From Lasiosphaeria ovina (Eukaryota; Ascomycota; Sordariomycetes; Sordariales; Lasiosphaeriaceae): a stretch of 64,000 nucleotides of DNA. Shown one piece after another: positions 23,326 through 34,795 of the stretch (position 1 is the first letter of the stretch; every line of letters begins with the position of its first letter). Location: positions 1,736,001-1,800,000 of the forward strand of contig JAULSN010000003.1 of NCBI GenBank assembly GCA_033439765.1, written 5' to 3'. Under the pieces are notes generated by a model, which was given only the letters and a program-made list of their open reading frames with translations, ran no database searches and had not been told where the DNA came from. A program made the position numbers and the translations under genes.

Positions 23326-25521
23326 ATGGGCAAGTCGGGGATTCGAACCGTTGGCAAAGTCAGCTTTGACAAGCCCGCGTCTGAGCAGCCTGGTCTTCAT
23401 GTAAGTCGCGGTCCATCCCGGGCGCGGGATCTTGAGAACGTTACCGCCGGCCTATGATTCATTTAGCTGATGTTGGCTCTTTTTATTACAAACACTTAGA
23501 ACAGGTGGCATCCAGACAGTGAATAATTTCCCTTCCATTTCAAGACGAACTCTCTTCGAACCTACAGACAAGAAAGGACGATGCTTATTGTGTCCTATAG
23601 TTCCATTCGCAGGTACGATCAAGGATGACGAGACTGTAAAGATTGAGTGCCTTGACTGGCAAGTATATCCCCCCACCCCCTTTTCTTGGATATCTCTTGG
23701 ATATTTGCGGAATTATATCACGTTGTGAGATAGAAAAGACCAACTAACTACCATACGATACGAGCAGGACTGGAGGTCAGATCTTGAACACGGACGATGC
23801 CGACGATGTCAGAAATGTCGACCTCACCAAGGTCCATTATTTGTCTGGACCGTTCGAGGTCGAGACCGCTGCTCCAGGGGATCTACTCTTGGTGGAGATC
23901 ATGGATGTTCAGCCGTTCCAGGACCAGCCATGGGGATTCACGGGTATTTTTGACCGTGGTAATGGGGTATGTCTTTGTTCGCCGCTTTGATCTCACTCGA
24001 AACAGACATGTCATTTTTCTTCACTGAAGGCGATGATATGGGAGTAAGCTGACAGATCGGTGACGACAGGGAGGCTTCCTCGACGAAATATACCCTTCAG
24101 CGTAATAACCACACCCAGAAATAATAACAACGCCTCACGTTGCTAACTCATAACTGCAGAGCCAAGGCCATCTGGGACTTTGAAGGCATTTTCTGCTCGA
24201 GTCGACACATCCCTCACGTCAAGTTCGCCGGCCTCATCCACCCGGGTATCTTGGGTTGTGCACCCTCTGCCGAGGTCCTGGAGACGTGGAATACGCGTGA
24301 AGCCGAGCTGATTACCGCCAACAAACTCGAGGATCGAGACGTAGCACTTCCGTGAGTCCTTGCCCGGCCTTCCGAAGGCAGTATGCCCTTGGAACTACTC
24401 CGAGTCCTGAACTGATGTGTATCCGCCAGGCCTCAGCCCATCAACGTCCATGCCGGCAGCGCAGATGCGACGCTAAAGGAAAAGATCGGCAAGGAGGGTG
24501 CGAGGACCATTCCCGGCCGCCCTGAGCACGGAGGTGGGTGTTGCCCATGTTTGTTATACGCACAGTGAATACTTCTTGCTAACGCCAGAGATGTTGCAGG
24601 GAATTGCGACATCAAGAACCTCTCCAGGGTAAGTTTGTCTGTCGAACAATGTCGCTAAGGCAGCTATTAGCTATTAGCCATATACACATGGCTTGGCGCC
24701 GGTGTGTATGGGGAACACAAAACAAACAAGCTGACTGGGCCATACCAAAGGGATCCAAGGTCTACCTGCCCGTGCACGTTGCAGGTGCCAAGTTCAGTGT
24801 TGGCGATCTACATTTCTCACAGGGGGATGGCGAGATCTCGTTCTGCGGCGCCATCGAGATGGCCGGCATCATAACCATCAACTTCAAGGTCATCAAAAAC
24901 GGCATGGCCGCTCTAGGCCTCAAGAGTCCTATTTATATTCCCGGGCCCGTCGAGCCGCAATTTGGGCCCGGGCGATACATCTACTTTGAGGGTTTCTCGG
25001 TAGATCAGCATGGGAAGCAGCGTATGTCACTGTCTCTGTTCAAATGTCTTTCTTTCCCTTCCATCTGCTACCCATCTTGCCGAGATATTCCTCTTGGCAC
25101 CACCTTAAAGGAACACACGACCTGGCGTAAGATCAATATACACAGTTGCTGACTTTCTGCCGCCGCAACAGACTACATGGACGTGACTGTAGCGTACCGC
25201 CAGACCAGCCTGCGGTGCATCGAGTACCTGCGGCGCTTCGGGTACAGCGACTACCAGATCTACCTCCTCCTGTCATGCGCGCCGATCCAAGGACATGTCG
25301 CGGGCATCGTCGACATTCCAAATGCCTGCACGACCATGGGTTTGCCTATGGACATTTTCGACTTTGACATCTCGCCGGCGGCGGCGCTCGCCCTGACCGA
25401 CGGCAAGACGCTGGACATGGGCAGCTGCGCGTTCGAGACCGGTGTCACGGAGGGCAAGGTCACGAACGGGGGGAAGAACAGCGAGACTAGCTTTGGCGGT
25501 GGGCTGACGTATAAGGAGTGA
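23326..25521 (+). CDS. fmdS: Formamidase (acetamidase/formamidase family)
   Basis: Hydrolyses formamide to formate and ammonium (EC 3.5.1.49), a nitrogen-scavenging step. Ten exons: 23326-23400, 23500-23518, 23601-23658, 23768-23966, 24070-24101, 24160-24351, 24430-24533, 24600-24628, 24751-25021, 25172-25521; 442 aa, close to the usual family length. Family blocks include IRTVGKVSFDKPA near the start, RWHPD, ECLDWTGGQ, LSGPFEVETAAPGDLL, GGFLDEIYPSAAKAIWDFEG, FAGLIHPGILGCAPS, PGRPEHGGNCDIKNLSRGS, FSVGDLHFSQGDGEISFCG and the C-terminal IVDIPNACTTMGLPMDIF. The EH-G and SQGDGE regions match the conserved acidic/His positions of the fold. Exon 2 is only 19 nt, and intron 3 has a GC donor (TG/GCAAGT), the only choice keeping the DWTGGQ block. 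Two GATA sites upstream suggest nitrogen regulation. Confidence 0.95.
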
Positions 25522-25906
25522 AGCTGCTGTAGACGCAACCGAAAAGGGACTAAGCTGATCAACGCGGGCTGGGGATTTCTTTTGGGGTTTGAGGCATCGT
25601 TTATCCGTCGAGTTTGCTGGTTTATGAAAGCCACGATACAACTAGAACTCCTCTTGTTCGAACTTTATGTTTCTAGGTGATTAATTCGGACTTCAGAAAA
25701 AAGAGTTCCAATTTTCGTGTGTGACTCCCAAAATTATGTGACGCTGTGTGCGCCGTGTGCACCTAGGTATTCAGGTCTAAATGTCTCTACCGATGCATCA
25801 TCTAAGAATGTGCCTGGAGCAACGCCGAATGCGGCCTCCAAGGACGCCATGTGCAAACCTTCGGCAGCGGTAATATTTGCAAACCTAACCGCCTTATGCA
25901 AACTGA
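25522..25906. other. Convergent spacer between formamidase and OTU1
   Basis: Tail-to-tail spacer of 385 bp holding two 3' ends. Nothing else recognisable. Confidence 0.6.
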
Positions 25907-27090
25907 CTACTGAATGATCATTTCTCCAAACTGGCTGTGCTTGGTCTCTCGCTCATGCTTCGCTGCATCGCGTGTCCCCTGGCCGATCCAGTTGCAGATT
26001 TCGCACTTTATCACGAAATCTGTCGTGTCTGTGTAGTAGTGTAGGTTCTGCAACCTCTGCGCGAGATCCAGCGCCTTGGCTAGTACGTCGTCGTCGTCGG
26101 TGGGCCACTTGGTGACGTCAACCTCGACCGGATAGCTTAGGTCCATGGCAAAAGCGATTCGGTCGTAGTGGATCCCCGAATAGAGGATGATGACACGGTT
26201 CTCCTTGCCTTCTCCAAACCGGTCAACTCGCAGTGACTGTAGTATCCCATTAGCTTCAAGGACAGGAAATAAAAGTTCGCTGGGTATTGGGAGCTGTCAT
26301 GGATCAGCGGGGAGTGACAACTTGCCTTAACATCTATGGAGCTGATCTCAATGGAGTAGATGTCGGACAAAATGGACAGCTCAATGGCGCCGCCCCATGT
26401 GTCCATCTGCTTCATCCGCTCGGTATAGCGTATAGGATCGTCTCCCAGGATGGCTTTGGAGTATTGTTCTGGGTGGTTGAGAACATACTCTGCAACTTGC
26501 TGGCGCAGTTTGTAGGACGGGTTTTCAAGCCCGATGGCACCTCCGAACGCAGTGACTGTGCAGCCGTTAGTATTTTTTAGTAGTGTCGTCACTCTCCAGG
26601 TTCAGGTGGCCATTAAAAAAAAGAGCGAGGAGAGAGGTACTCACACATGCAGCTATTATCGTCAGGCATCACTCGAAGGACTGACGTGACTTGTTAGTGC
26701 GTATCGTTGGTGTGTTTGACACAAAGAGAGAAACATACCAATGTAACCACCCTTCTCAGGCCATTCTAGGGATGTCTCATCTGGTTCTATCCCTTTGGGG
26801 ATGAACGGTTTCGGTTCGGAGGCAGATGCTGTAGAAGCTTTAGCGTCTGCTGATGCGGGTGTACGCTCGACCGGAGCAACAACGATGGTTTCGCCTCGAA
26901 GCTGCATTTCCTTCACAGTCGCGCACTGTGTCGTGTCAAGGTTTTTTAGCGGATAGCCATATTTTAGTGAGAAGGTATCTAGCCCGGTCTCGGCCTTGAT
27001 TAGGGTGATGAGATCCTGCACGGCGGACTCATCGTCAATCTCAAGACGCGCCTGTCCGTTGGGTGCCCGAAGGCGTATCTGGATCTTCAT
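25907..27090 (-). CDS. otu1: Ubiquitin thioesterase OTU1 (YOD1 family)
   Basis: Deubiquitinase of the OTU cysteine protease family that works with Cdc48/p97 in ubiquitin-chain editing and ER-associated degradation. Four exons (minus): 27090-26739, 26680-26645, 26555-26326, 26236-25907; 315 aa, as expected (yeast Otu1 is 301). An N-terminal ubiquitin-like/UBX-like domain covers residues 1-75 (MKIQIRLRAPNGQ). The catalytic loop PDDNSC places Asp near 124-125 and Cys at 128. The matching His is in GIHYD (His229). A C-terminal C2H2 zinc finger reads CEIC with two His in KHERETKH. Intron 3 (26325-26237) has a GC donor (AAG/GCAAGT) and joins IDVK to SLRVDRF as in relatives. Exon 2 is 36 nt and carries the active-site Cys. 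Introns 2 and 3 are both 89 nt. Confidence 0.95.
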
Positions 27091-27704
27091 TTTTGAATGA
27101 CAACGTCGCCAGTATTGGCAGGATCTTTTTTGGTGGTGATGGTTGGGGCGAAAGAAGCGAATGTGGAATACCTGTGTCGCTGTCGGGGCTGCCGTTTTTG
27201 ACTGGTCGGCTATGTCGAATTTGATTGGCTGCTACGGCAGTAAATTTACACTTCGATCCAGATATTCTCCGCGTATTCCTCCAGTACTTGAACGCTGATA
27301 ACCAAGTCTCCCTCCCCAGGGCCCGGATCTCTGAGGAAGAGAAGCCGGGCTCCGGCCAATCCTCCACCGCATGCTGAGCTGAGGCGGGTTGGTGCACCAC
27401 CTGTCGTCGGGTCTCTTTGAAGACCGCAGCTAGGTACCGGAACTTTGTGGGGGAGCCGTTACGCCAGGGCGGCCAGACTGCGACTGTCGACTATTCCTCT
27501 TTAGTAGGTAGCGAGACCCACCTCTAAACGTTAGTCATCTAACGAGGCCCCAGCGCGTTTGCAGCCAGGGCTCGGCATGCGATTGATCCCGGCTCCCAGC
27601 CGCGCTAACGTCAAGCCCTCCTTTGGCGTGTGGAGATTTCGCGACTGACTCGGGTTGTCGAGACCGCTTTGGTTCTGTGTCTTGGATGCCCCTGTGGAAC
27701 CGCG
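27091..27704. other. Divergent promoter between OTU1 and RSC1
   Basis: Head-to-head spacer of about 0.6 kb. The frame of RSC1 is open upstream to 27630, so part of this region may be coding or leader. Nothing else recognised. Confidence 0.5.
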
Positions 27705-30700
27705 ATGCCCACTTTGCGCGAGCGACCCAGCAGAGGCGAGATCTCGCCCGCCAAGAAATCCTCCCCTACTGCAAGCAAATCTACGCCGAGATCCCATAGG
27801 AGCAGCATGGCTGGCGACGCGATCGAGGTGCGCGAATCGATCGAGGCAAAGGTCACCAGCAACAATGGGGATGTCGAGATGAAGGATGCCGACAACGCCC
27901 TGCGCATGGTCCGCGAAGATGCAGACGCGGACGCTGATGCGGATGCCGACGCTGATGCAGATGCGGATGCAGATGCAGATGCCGACGCAGATGGGGAATC
28001 GGACGAAGACATGGACGATGCGCAACACGACGACTCTTCTCCCGACATGCTGCAGCTCATCAAGGAGACATCTGAGTACCTGTGCCATTATACGGTCAAG
28101 GTGGATGGAGAGTAGGTCTTCAGGGCTGCGTCGAGGTGTTTTGGTGTCGCGCCGCCATGCTGATTGGTTCTGAATAGGGACCACGAGATCGCCTCGGGCT
28201 TCCAGCGCCTGGTAAACAAACGCAGCCTCCCCGACTATTTCGAGGTCATCAAAGAGCCCATGGCCTTCAGCACCATTCGGGTGGGTTAATTGCGCTGCCA
28301 ATTGGCATTTCCAACTCTGGCAAATCCATGCTAACGCGCCGCACCGAGTTCAATAGGCCAAGCTCGGCAAGAAGACCTACACGGGGTTTAACGAGTTCGT
28401 CAACGACGTTATGCGCATATGTCACAATGCGCAAGTTTACAACAGACCATCAGCTCCCATTTTCTCCGACGCCGCGCGCTTGCAGGAGGTCTTCAAAGAG
28501 AAGCTCAATGAACTGGTCAGTAAAGGCGATATTACTGCCGAAGAAGCCGCGTTGCCCGATCTTGGGCCATTGCCAGAGTTCGAAGACTCGCCGCCCCCGG
28601 AAGACGAGGAGGAGGTGGATGAGGACGACGAAGAAGAGGACGAGGAAGAGGACGAAGATGAAGACGACTCTGACGACGAAGGCGGGCGCCGCCGGGCGCG
28701 GAGACGTGGACGTCAGTCTGGAGCGGGCAGAAGAGATCGCGGAGACGATGGCGATGATCCTCATAAGAAGCGCGGTAGACCGCCCAAAGTCTTCACGCCG
28801 TTAGAGGGGCGCATTCAGGCGTTGCTCAAGGGGTTGCGCAAGTACAAGAATGATGCCGGGCAATTGCGCGTCGTCCACTTCGAGAAGCTCCCCGACAAGG
28901 CAGAGCTTCCGGATTACTATTCCGCGATCCGTAATCCCGTTGCGCTGGACCTGATCAAGAAGAAGCATAAGCGCAAGAAGTACCAGAACGTGGACCAGGT
29001 TCTCCAAGACCTGGAGCTGATGTTTGAGAATGCGAAAGAGTATAACGAAGAGGGCAGCGAGGTCTACGAAGATGCAGTCGAGCTGCAGAAGCAGGCGCGC
29101 ATCCTGACCGAGCTTGAGAAGGCGAAGCCAGATGATGCATTCCGCGACGAAGACGGGAAGCTTCCCCTCGCCAGTATAGAGTATCGGGGTGAAATTTGGA
29201 AAGTCGGTGAGTTGTGTATTTGGTCGTGCCTTATTCCCCCAGATCCCGGCGTCTAACTTTACCTCAGGCGACTGGGTACATATACGTAACGCGAACGACT
29301 TGTCGAAGCCAATTGTCGCGCAGATCTTCCGGACATGGTCAGACGCATCGGGCCAAAAGTGGGTGAACGCTTGCTGGTATTACCGCCCGGAACAGACGGT
29401 CCACCGGTTCGACAAGTTTTTCTACGAAAACGAGGTGGTCAAGACGGGCCAGTATCGCGACCACCGGATTGAGGATGTCGAAGACCGGTGCTTCGTCATG
29501 TTCATCACTCGCTATCCCAAGGGGCGACCGCGAGGCTTCCCGCGGGACAAGGCTGTCTATCTCTGCGAGGCGCGGTACAACGAGGACAAATACAGATTTA
29601 ACAAGATCAAGACGTGGACGAGCTGTCTCCCGGACGAGGTCCGCGAGAGGGACTACGAGATGGATCTGTTTGATAACGCCCGCAACCTGAAGAAGAACTC
29701 CAGCCCGATCAAGCACCTTCTGCAGGCTGACGCCAAAGAGACTGACGAGCCTCCTAAACCGACCTGGAGGAGCCCGAACGCGCCTCCGTTGATTGGGGCG
29801 GTCCATCGCCGACCTCGAGAGCCAAATGTGAGTGAGCCGAGCTTCCTTTCTGTCGCATTCTGTGTGCATTCCGTTTGTCTGCCTAGGCCCGTAGAGCGGC
29901 TTTGCGAGAGTTTGCCCAAATTTGCACCCCACCCCCATCCATCCATTATCCACCCACCCATCCCCATTCCATCTACAGTACCCATTCCTCCATCCTATCC
30001 CATCCTCCCTGGCCATCGCAGTCGATTTGGAATTTGGGTTCTCGCCTAACCCCCGCCCGCCCGCCCGCCTTACTGTTTCAGTTTGGTTTTTTATCGTCCC
30101 CGAATCTGCGCCGCACCCTTGTGTACTCCCCTCCCTCGCCCTGTCTCTGGAATGGCTGGCCCCGAAGGGAACAATAAGCTGACGACATTGAAGGAGTCGC
30201 CCCCTCCTGAGCCCCATGCTCTGCCTTTGCCCACGGCCATCGCGCCGGTGCCGCTTGCCATAGGACCTCCCCACCGCGGCAACCACCTGAAAGGTGACGT
30301 CGGGGTTTCGGGAACGCCAGGGTATCATCATCCTGCCGTAGTCGCGCCTGCGCCCGCGCCGTCGCCATCGCACTACATGCAGCAATTTGCGCCACGGCAG
30401 GCTCCGCCTCCTGCTGCCCCAGCACAGCTTCATCTCCAACCGCAACCACAACCCGTGCCAATGCAAATGCACGTGCCGCATGCTGGGATGCCACAGATGC
30501 AGCCAAGCCCGCACTACCCACCTCATTCTTACCCACAGCAGTACGGAGCACAACCCCAGGCTCCGCCGCCACTTCACTACCAGACACCAGCCCACCTCGC
30601 CCCAGCTTACGACCCGCATCATCGCCCGGTGCACCCAGCTCCAGGCATGACGCCCACTCGCCAGGCCATGCCGCCGACACCAAGCTCTGCAGCGATGCCG

Positions 30701-31333
30701 CACGCAAACCCCAGCACGGGCAGCGTCTACAACGTGCCTCGCGCCCCCGAGGTTTATACTCTCGCCGACGGCCTTGATACCACCATCCCAGAGGAAGTGC
30801 GCGACCAGTTCCAGCGCGACGAGCAGGGCCGTGTTCTTTTTTTCACTGCGCCGCCTCTCAACCGTTCGACGAGCGGTGTCGCGGAACAATACGCGGGATT
30901 AGGTCACAGCGTCAGCCACCTGGCCAACATCAAGAAGCTACGTGAGGAACGCGCTAAGAAGCGCAAGGAGCGCGACGATGCTACGGCTGCCGAGCAGGCC
31001 GCCAGAAAGAAGCAGACGGCCATGAGCGAGGCGACAGCACAGGAGCAGGCCGAGGCCGAGCAGCGAACCCAGGCCCAGCTGATGGAGAAGGTGATTCTCG
31101 AGTGGTGCACCGAAATCGACCGCGGTACTGTAATGATCAACGACAGCCTCGGGGACTGGAAGACATTAATGCGCGAAAGCCGAGCCGAGAATTCTGGCAA
31201 AACGTCTACGGAGCTCCGTTCCAAAGTTCTCGAGTGGTTCTACAACGATAGTCTCAAGCGCGGCGCCATCACAGCCGAACAGAAAAAGGAACTAGAAGAT
31301 TGCTTCATCCGCCACAAGTACCTGGAGAATTAA
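27705..31333 (+). CDS. rsc1: RSC chromatin-remodelling complex subunit Rsc1/Rsc2 type (two bromodomains plus BAH)
   Basis: Subunit of the RSC SWI/SNF-type remodeller that reads acetylated histones. Exons: 27705-28111, 28178-28280, 28357-29206, 29268-29827, 30194-31333; about 1019 aa. Order: acidic N-terminus with an Asp-Ala repeat (residues 73-98); bromodomain 1 near 115-215 (PDYFEVIKEPMAFSTIR); a long Glu/Asp run; AT-hook-like KKRGRPPK near 307; bromodomain 2 near 320-415 (LPDYYSAIRNPVALDLI); BAH domain near 450-585 (VNACWYYRPEQTVHRF, VYLCEARYNE); a Pro/Gln-rich stretch; and a C-terminal helical region (VRDQFQRDEQGRVLFFTAPPL, IKKLREERAKKRKERDDA). The start is uncertain: ATG at 27705 is used, but 27630 and 27807 (GCAGCATGG context) are possible. 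The last intron, 366 nt, is unusually long; its acceptor TTGAAG/GAG after CTGAC is the best in-frame choice. Two separate genes are less likely. Confidence 0.87.
27920..27992. repeat. GA(T/C)GC(A/G) hexamer repeat encoding an Asp-Ala run
   Basis: Imperfect hexanucleotide array inside the RSC1 coding sequence that encodes about a dozen consecutive Asp-Ala pairs. Synonymous variation between units (GCA/GCG/GCC/GCT) suggests an older repeat held at protein level and not a fresh expansion. Confidence 0.85.
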
Positions 31334-34300
31334 TCAACAGCAAGAAGCCACTCGGTTTGGCAAAACTATTTTATCGTCCCGTCGCGACTTGTCGGCGTAT
31401 CAGTCACTCTGCCCGAAGTCCAGTGTTGGTATTTAATTCGGAGAATAGATGGCTGGAAACTGAAATTGGAGGAGGCAAAAGATGCTGTGCTCAGCGACTG
31501 GTAAAGTACGATATTTGCACCTTGGAGCTGGGTTCTGGCCAGGTCTGGGGTAGCTTCCTTTCTCTTGAAAGGACTTCGTTAGTCCTGGGGTCGGCTTAGG
31601 GTTAGGCCGGGGGTATTGGGGAGTTTCCGAAATAGGTCTTCGTTATCTCTATTCTTTTCTTTTGGGTTTATCAACGTAGTGGAAATGTTTTCTTTTTTTC
31701 GGGCGGCTTATTTGTATTTTAGGCAATTCAGTATATGGAGGTATTTGCTTTGGCCCCTTGACCTGGCTCTGCCTTGGGGTCACTCCGTAGTCGCAATCTC
31801 GAACAAGTTGCCAAATTCAGCTTGAAGTGGTGCGCTAAGACGTGTTCGGGTGTTCCGATCCACCGGAACGAGAGTCGTGGTCTCATGCTTCATGTGCCAT
31901 CTGCGAGCCATCGAATATATCGTACCATTTACAGATCGAACAATAACGGGCAAACTTGGCAGTGACAAGCTTGTGGTGACCAGCAAACTTTGTGCTCGAC
32001 AGAAGCCGCCTTCTCCGAACAAGTGATAGGATTCCTGACGGAGAGAAAACTTTGCGATCGATCCCCGCTCTGACGACTGGGAGAACGCACTCCCTGGGTT
32101 GATCTAGCGCCGGGTTGAACCTTTCGGTGGTTATTGCCGGCCCTTCCATTTGGCTACGGATCTTATCGCTAGGGCAGGTACCTTCCCAATATGTTCTCCA
32201 TCCCAGGTCGTTGATATTGTGTCTAATGAGTAAATTTGCTCCTTGCTGGGTTTCGCTGCTCTATTATTCCAAACTCCGCCTCTGGTATTCCATCCCTGTG
32301 GGCCGAGTAGAATTAGCTACCTAAAATCTGGTAGAGAGATACAGGTTAGGACTAAAATATAAACGATAAGAAAGAAAGTATTGTATGTCTCCTGCCTATT
32401 ACCTCATCACTGGCCGTCCTTTGGTTTGATGGCACTTCATTGCTACGTAGCTTAGCTACACGCAACATGCGAAACTGAAACAATCCAAGACGTCCATTAT
32501 GAGGTAGATGGCGAAGGAGAGAAGGCAAACTGTTGGCCCCTGTTCACCCAACATTTATCCCAAGGACATGTAAAGCTCACATCCAACACCCCTCTGACTG
32601 TACTCTTCCGCCCCGAGATCGCACCCCTCGTTGCCGTGGAAATCTACACTTGCGTCTTTTACATCCAGGGGCCGATTAGACTAGCTGCATTGTATTTCGT
32701 TTTCTCCCCGTCTCCCAGATCGGCGCGGTCTTGAGAATATCTGCTAGAAGTGAGTCTTTCTATGTAAGACGGTGATATCAGCCCCGTGAAAAGCACTGGA
32801 ATTAGACCAGCCAAGGCCTAATTATCATGTTTACGGAGACATGCAAACCATCAAATAATCCACCGCCAGGGCTGAGCGTTGCAGAGCTTGGTGGACTCGC
32901 CACCACAAAACCGAACCATCCCATCTGGGAATGAAGCAATCGGTTTGCCCATGTCTGCAATCTCTCTGTATTGCTGTTGTGTAAAGACCACTACGTAATT
33001 TGTACAATTTCCAGCTCACTTTTGCCTTGTTCGCGGCCGTCAAGGCGTCCCCATCCCATCTAGTACACCAACTTTTGGCGGAGGCAAGTGAGGCTGGTCG
33101 ACTCAAGACAGTGAGCGGAGGTCAAGGATAGATATTTGCTGGGACTAACAACCCTCTCGGCAGAGTCACGTTCCAAACCAGCCTGGGGAATGTGGCCAAA
33201 CGAAAGCTCCTGGGAAGTACAAATAACGAGATACATGGCAGCGTAGTATGGCATGACCGCAGAGGCCCAGACGATGGCCGGATAGGGAAACTCTACGGTT
33301 TCATCTCGTCCATCCCATACCAGTGAGGAGTTGCCAGCTATGTGCTCACCTGGGCGGCCTTTATCGGAATAACACCGCTACGTAGCATGCTTGAAGATGA
33401 GATGGAGGAAGCAAATTTGACGCACTTGACGATGCTTGGTAATGGCCAGCCTATAAGTAGGATCTTGGGTTCCTGTCCCAAGTCTTGACGTTCACATCCC
33501 CTTCCTCCACTGGTTTTCTCGACCTGGGAAACGAAACAACTGGTTCGCAAAATGCTGCAAGACACGACCAAGAGCCTCGGGACCATCTACCGAAGATCAC
33601 AGCTTACGGTTGGTCATAGCCCAAAGGCGATGTGCAATCTCTGCACGGCGGGAAGCTGCTGACTCGGGCGCAAAATGGCAGGCGGGAGGAGACCAATGAG
33701 GCCGCTTGGAATCTTTGAGCAACCCAAAACGTCGCTTTGGGGAATTCCCATTGGCATCGGCCCGGCTTTGGCGCAACGAAGCCGGGCAGGCACGCAACTG
33801 CCGGCCCGCGGGGCTTGCGGAGCTGATGGTACTGGAGAGCTGGCGACTCCAATGCCCAAAATACCGCAGGCCTAATGCGCTGGTCGGTGGCAATGGCCAA
33901 ATGCGCCACACCAAATTGGAGGCGCTCGGGCCGGACTTTGATGGAGGTTGATGTCTGATGGTATCCAAACGCGGCATGGCACACATGGGAAATAAACCTG
34001 GAAGAGCCCAGCGAACCCGGTATGCGATAGGAAAGTGAGCACGAGGGAAAGCCAAATGATATTGCAGCCAGCACGGTTCGGAAACATGCGAACTTGATGT
34101 TCCCTGAAGGGCTGGAGGGGAGCTTTGCCAAGCCGGATGACCTTCAGCTAGGCTGTTAATAAGGCGAGCAAGGCGGGCAACCTGAGCCTTGCCCAGCAAG
34201 GGTCCATCTTGGGGCTCTGCGGCTTCTGGGGGGCGTTAGCGGCAGGCCCCGCCAAAGACCCCGGCACGCCCAATGGGCCCAACCTCCTTTTTGCCCCACC

Positions 34301-34795
34301 GCCCACCGCTCGCCGGCGGGAGTCATCAACCTCACTTCAAGTTCACTTCGACTTCAAAACCCATCGTCAACTCCTCAGACTGCCCGCAACCGCGCTGGCT
34401 TGCGCACTTCAACTGTCCCCCCCCCCCCCCCCCCTCTCCCGCCCCCACGCCGCCGGCCCTATTGAAGGCGAGCACAAAATGGTTTCTTGTCCTGCACCTT
34501 CCGCACAACACCAAAAAAAACCAAGCCCGAATACTTGATCGATCTCTCTCCTCTCTTCGCGAACAAAACCACTACACCCTCTCTCTTCATTTTGGCAGCC
34601 GCCGACTTCAATTCTTCACCCTCTCGCTACCGGGAATTTCTCCTTCCCGGAGAACAGGAAAAAGGTCTTCTTCGCTGCATTCAGTCACCAAAATCTCGGT
34701 CGCGCACTCTGCACACCTCCAAATTCATTTCTCGGCACCCTCTTTTCGACTTGAACCACATCCGATTTTTCGTCACCAGTTGATGTAAAAAAAAG
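31334..34795. other. Long intergenic region without recognisable gene
   Basis: 3.5 kb between RSC1 and the NYN gene. The left part is T-rich and probably 3' untranslated. The 33600-34200 part is GC-rich and by chance open in several frames on both strands (up to 200 codons on minus), without domain likeness. The right end holds a C18 tract and a CT-rich leader before the NYN gene. No RNA gene was recognised. Confidence 0.5.
34417..34434. repeat. C18 homopolymer tract
   Basis: Eighteen consecutive C on the plus strand, about 360 bp upstream of the NYN-domain gene, probably in its promoter or leader. Length may be inexact because of homopolymer error. Confidence 0.95.

Noticed and set aside
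23336..23350. Perfect tRNA B-box-like sequence on the minus strand (GGTTCGAATCCCC)
   Set aside because: The flanking bases do not form a T stem or acceptor stem, and the sequence encodes the conserved IRTVGK start of formamidase.
30152..31333. Separate gene starting at Met 30152
   Set aside because: The encoded region matches the C-terminal part of Rsc1/Rsc2-type proteins and joins the upstream bromodomain/BAH exons through a plausible intron; kept as one gene, with the doubt stated in findings.
33597..34199. 200-codon minus-strand ORF with further overlapping open frames on both strands
   Set aside because: Several frames are open at once, which reflects GC-rich stop-poor DNA. The translations have no domain, compositional consistency or splice partners.
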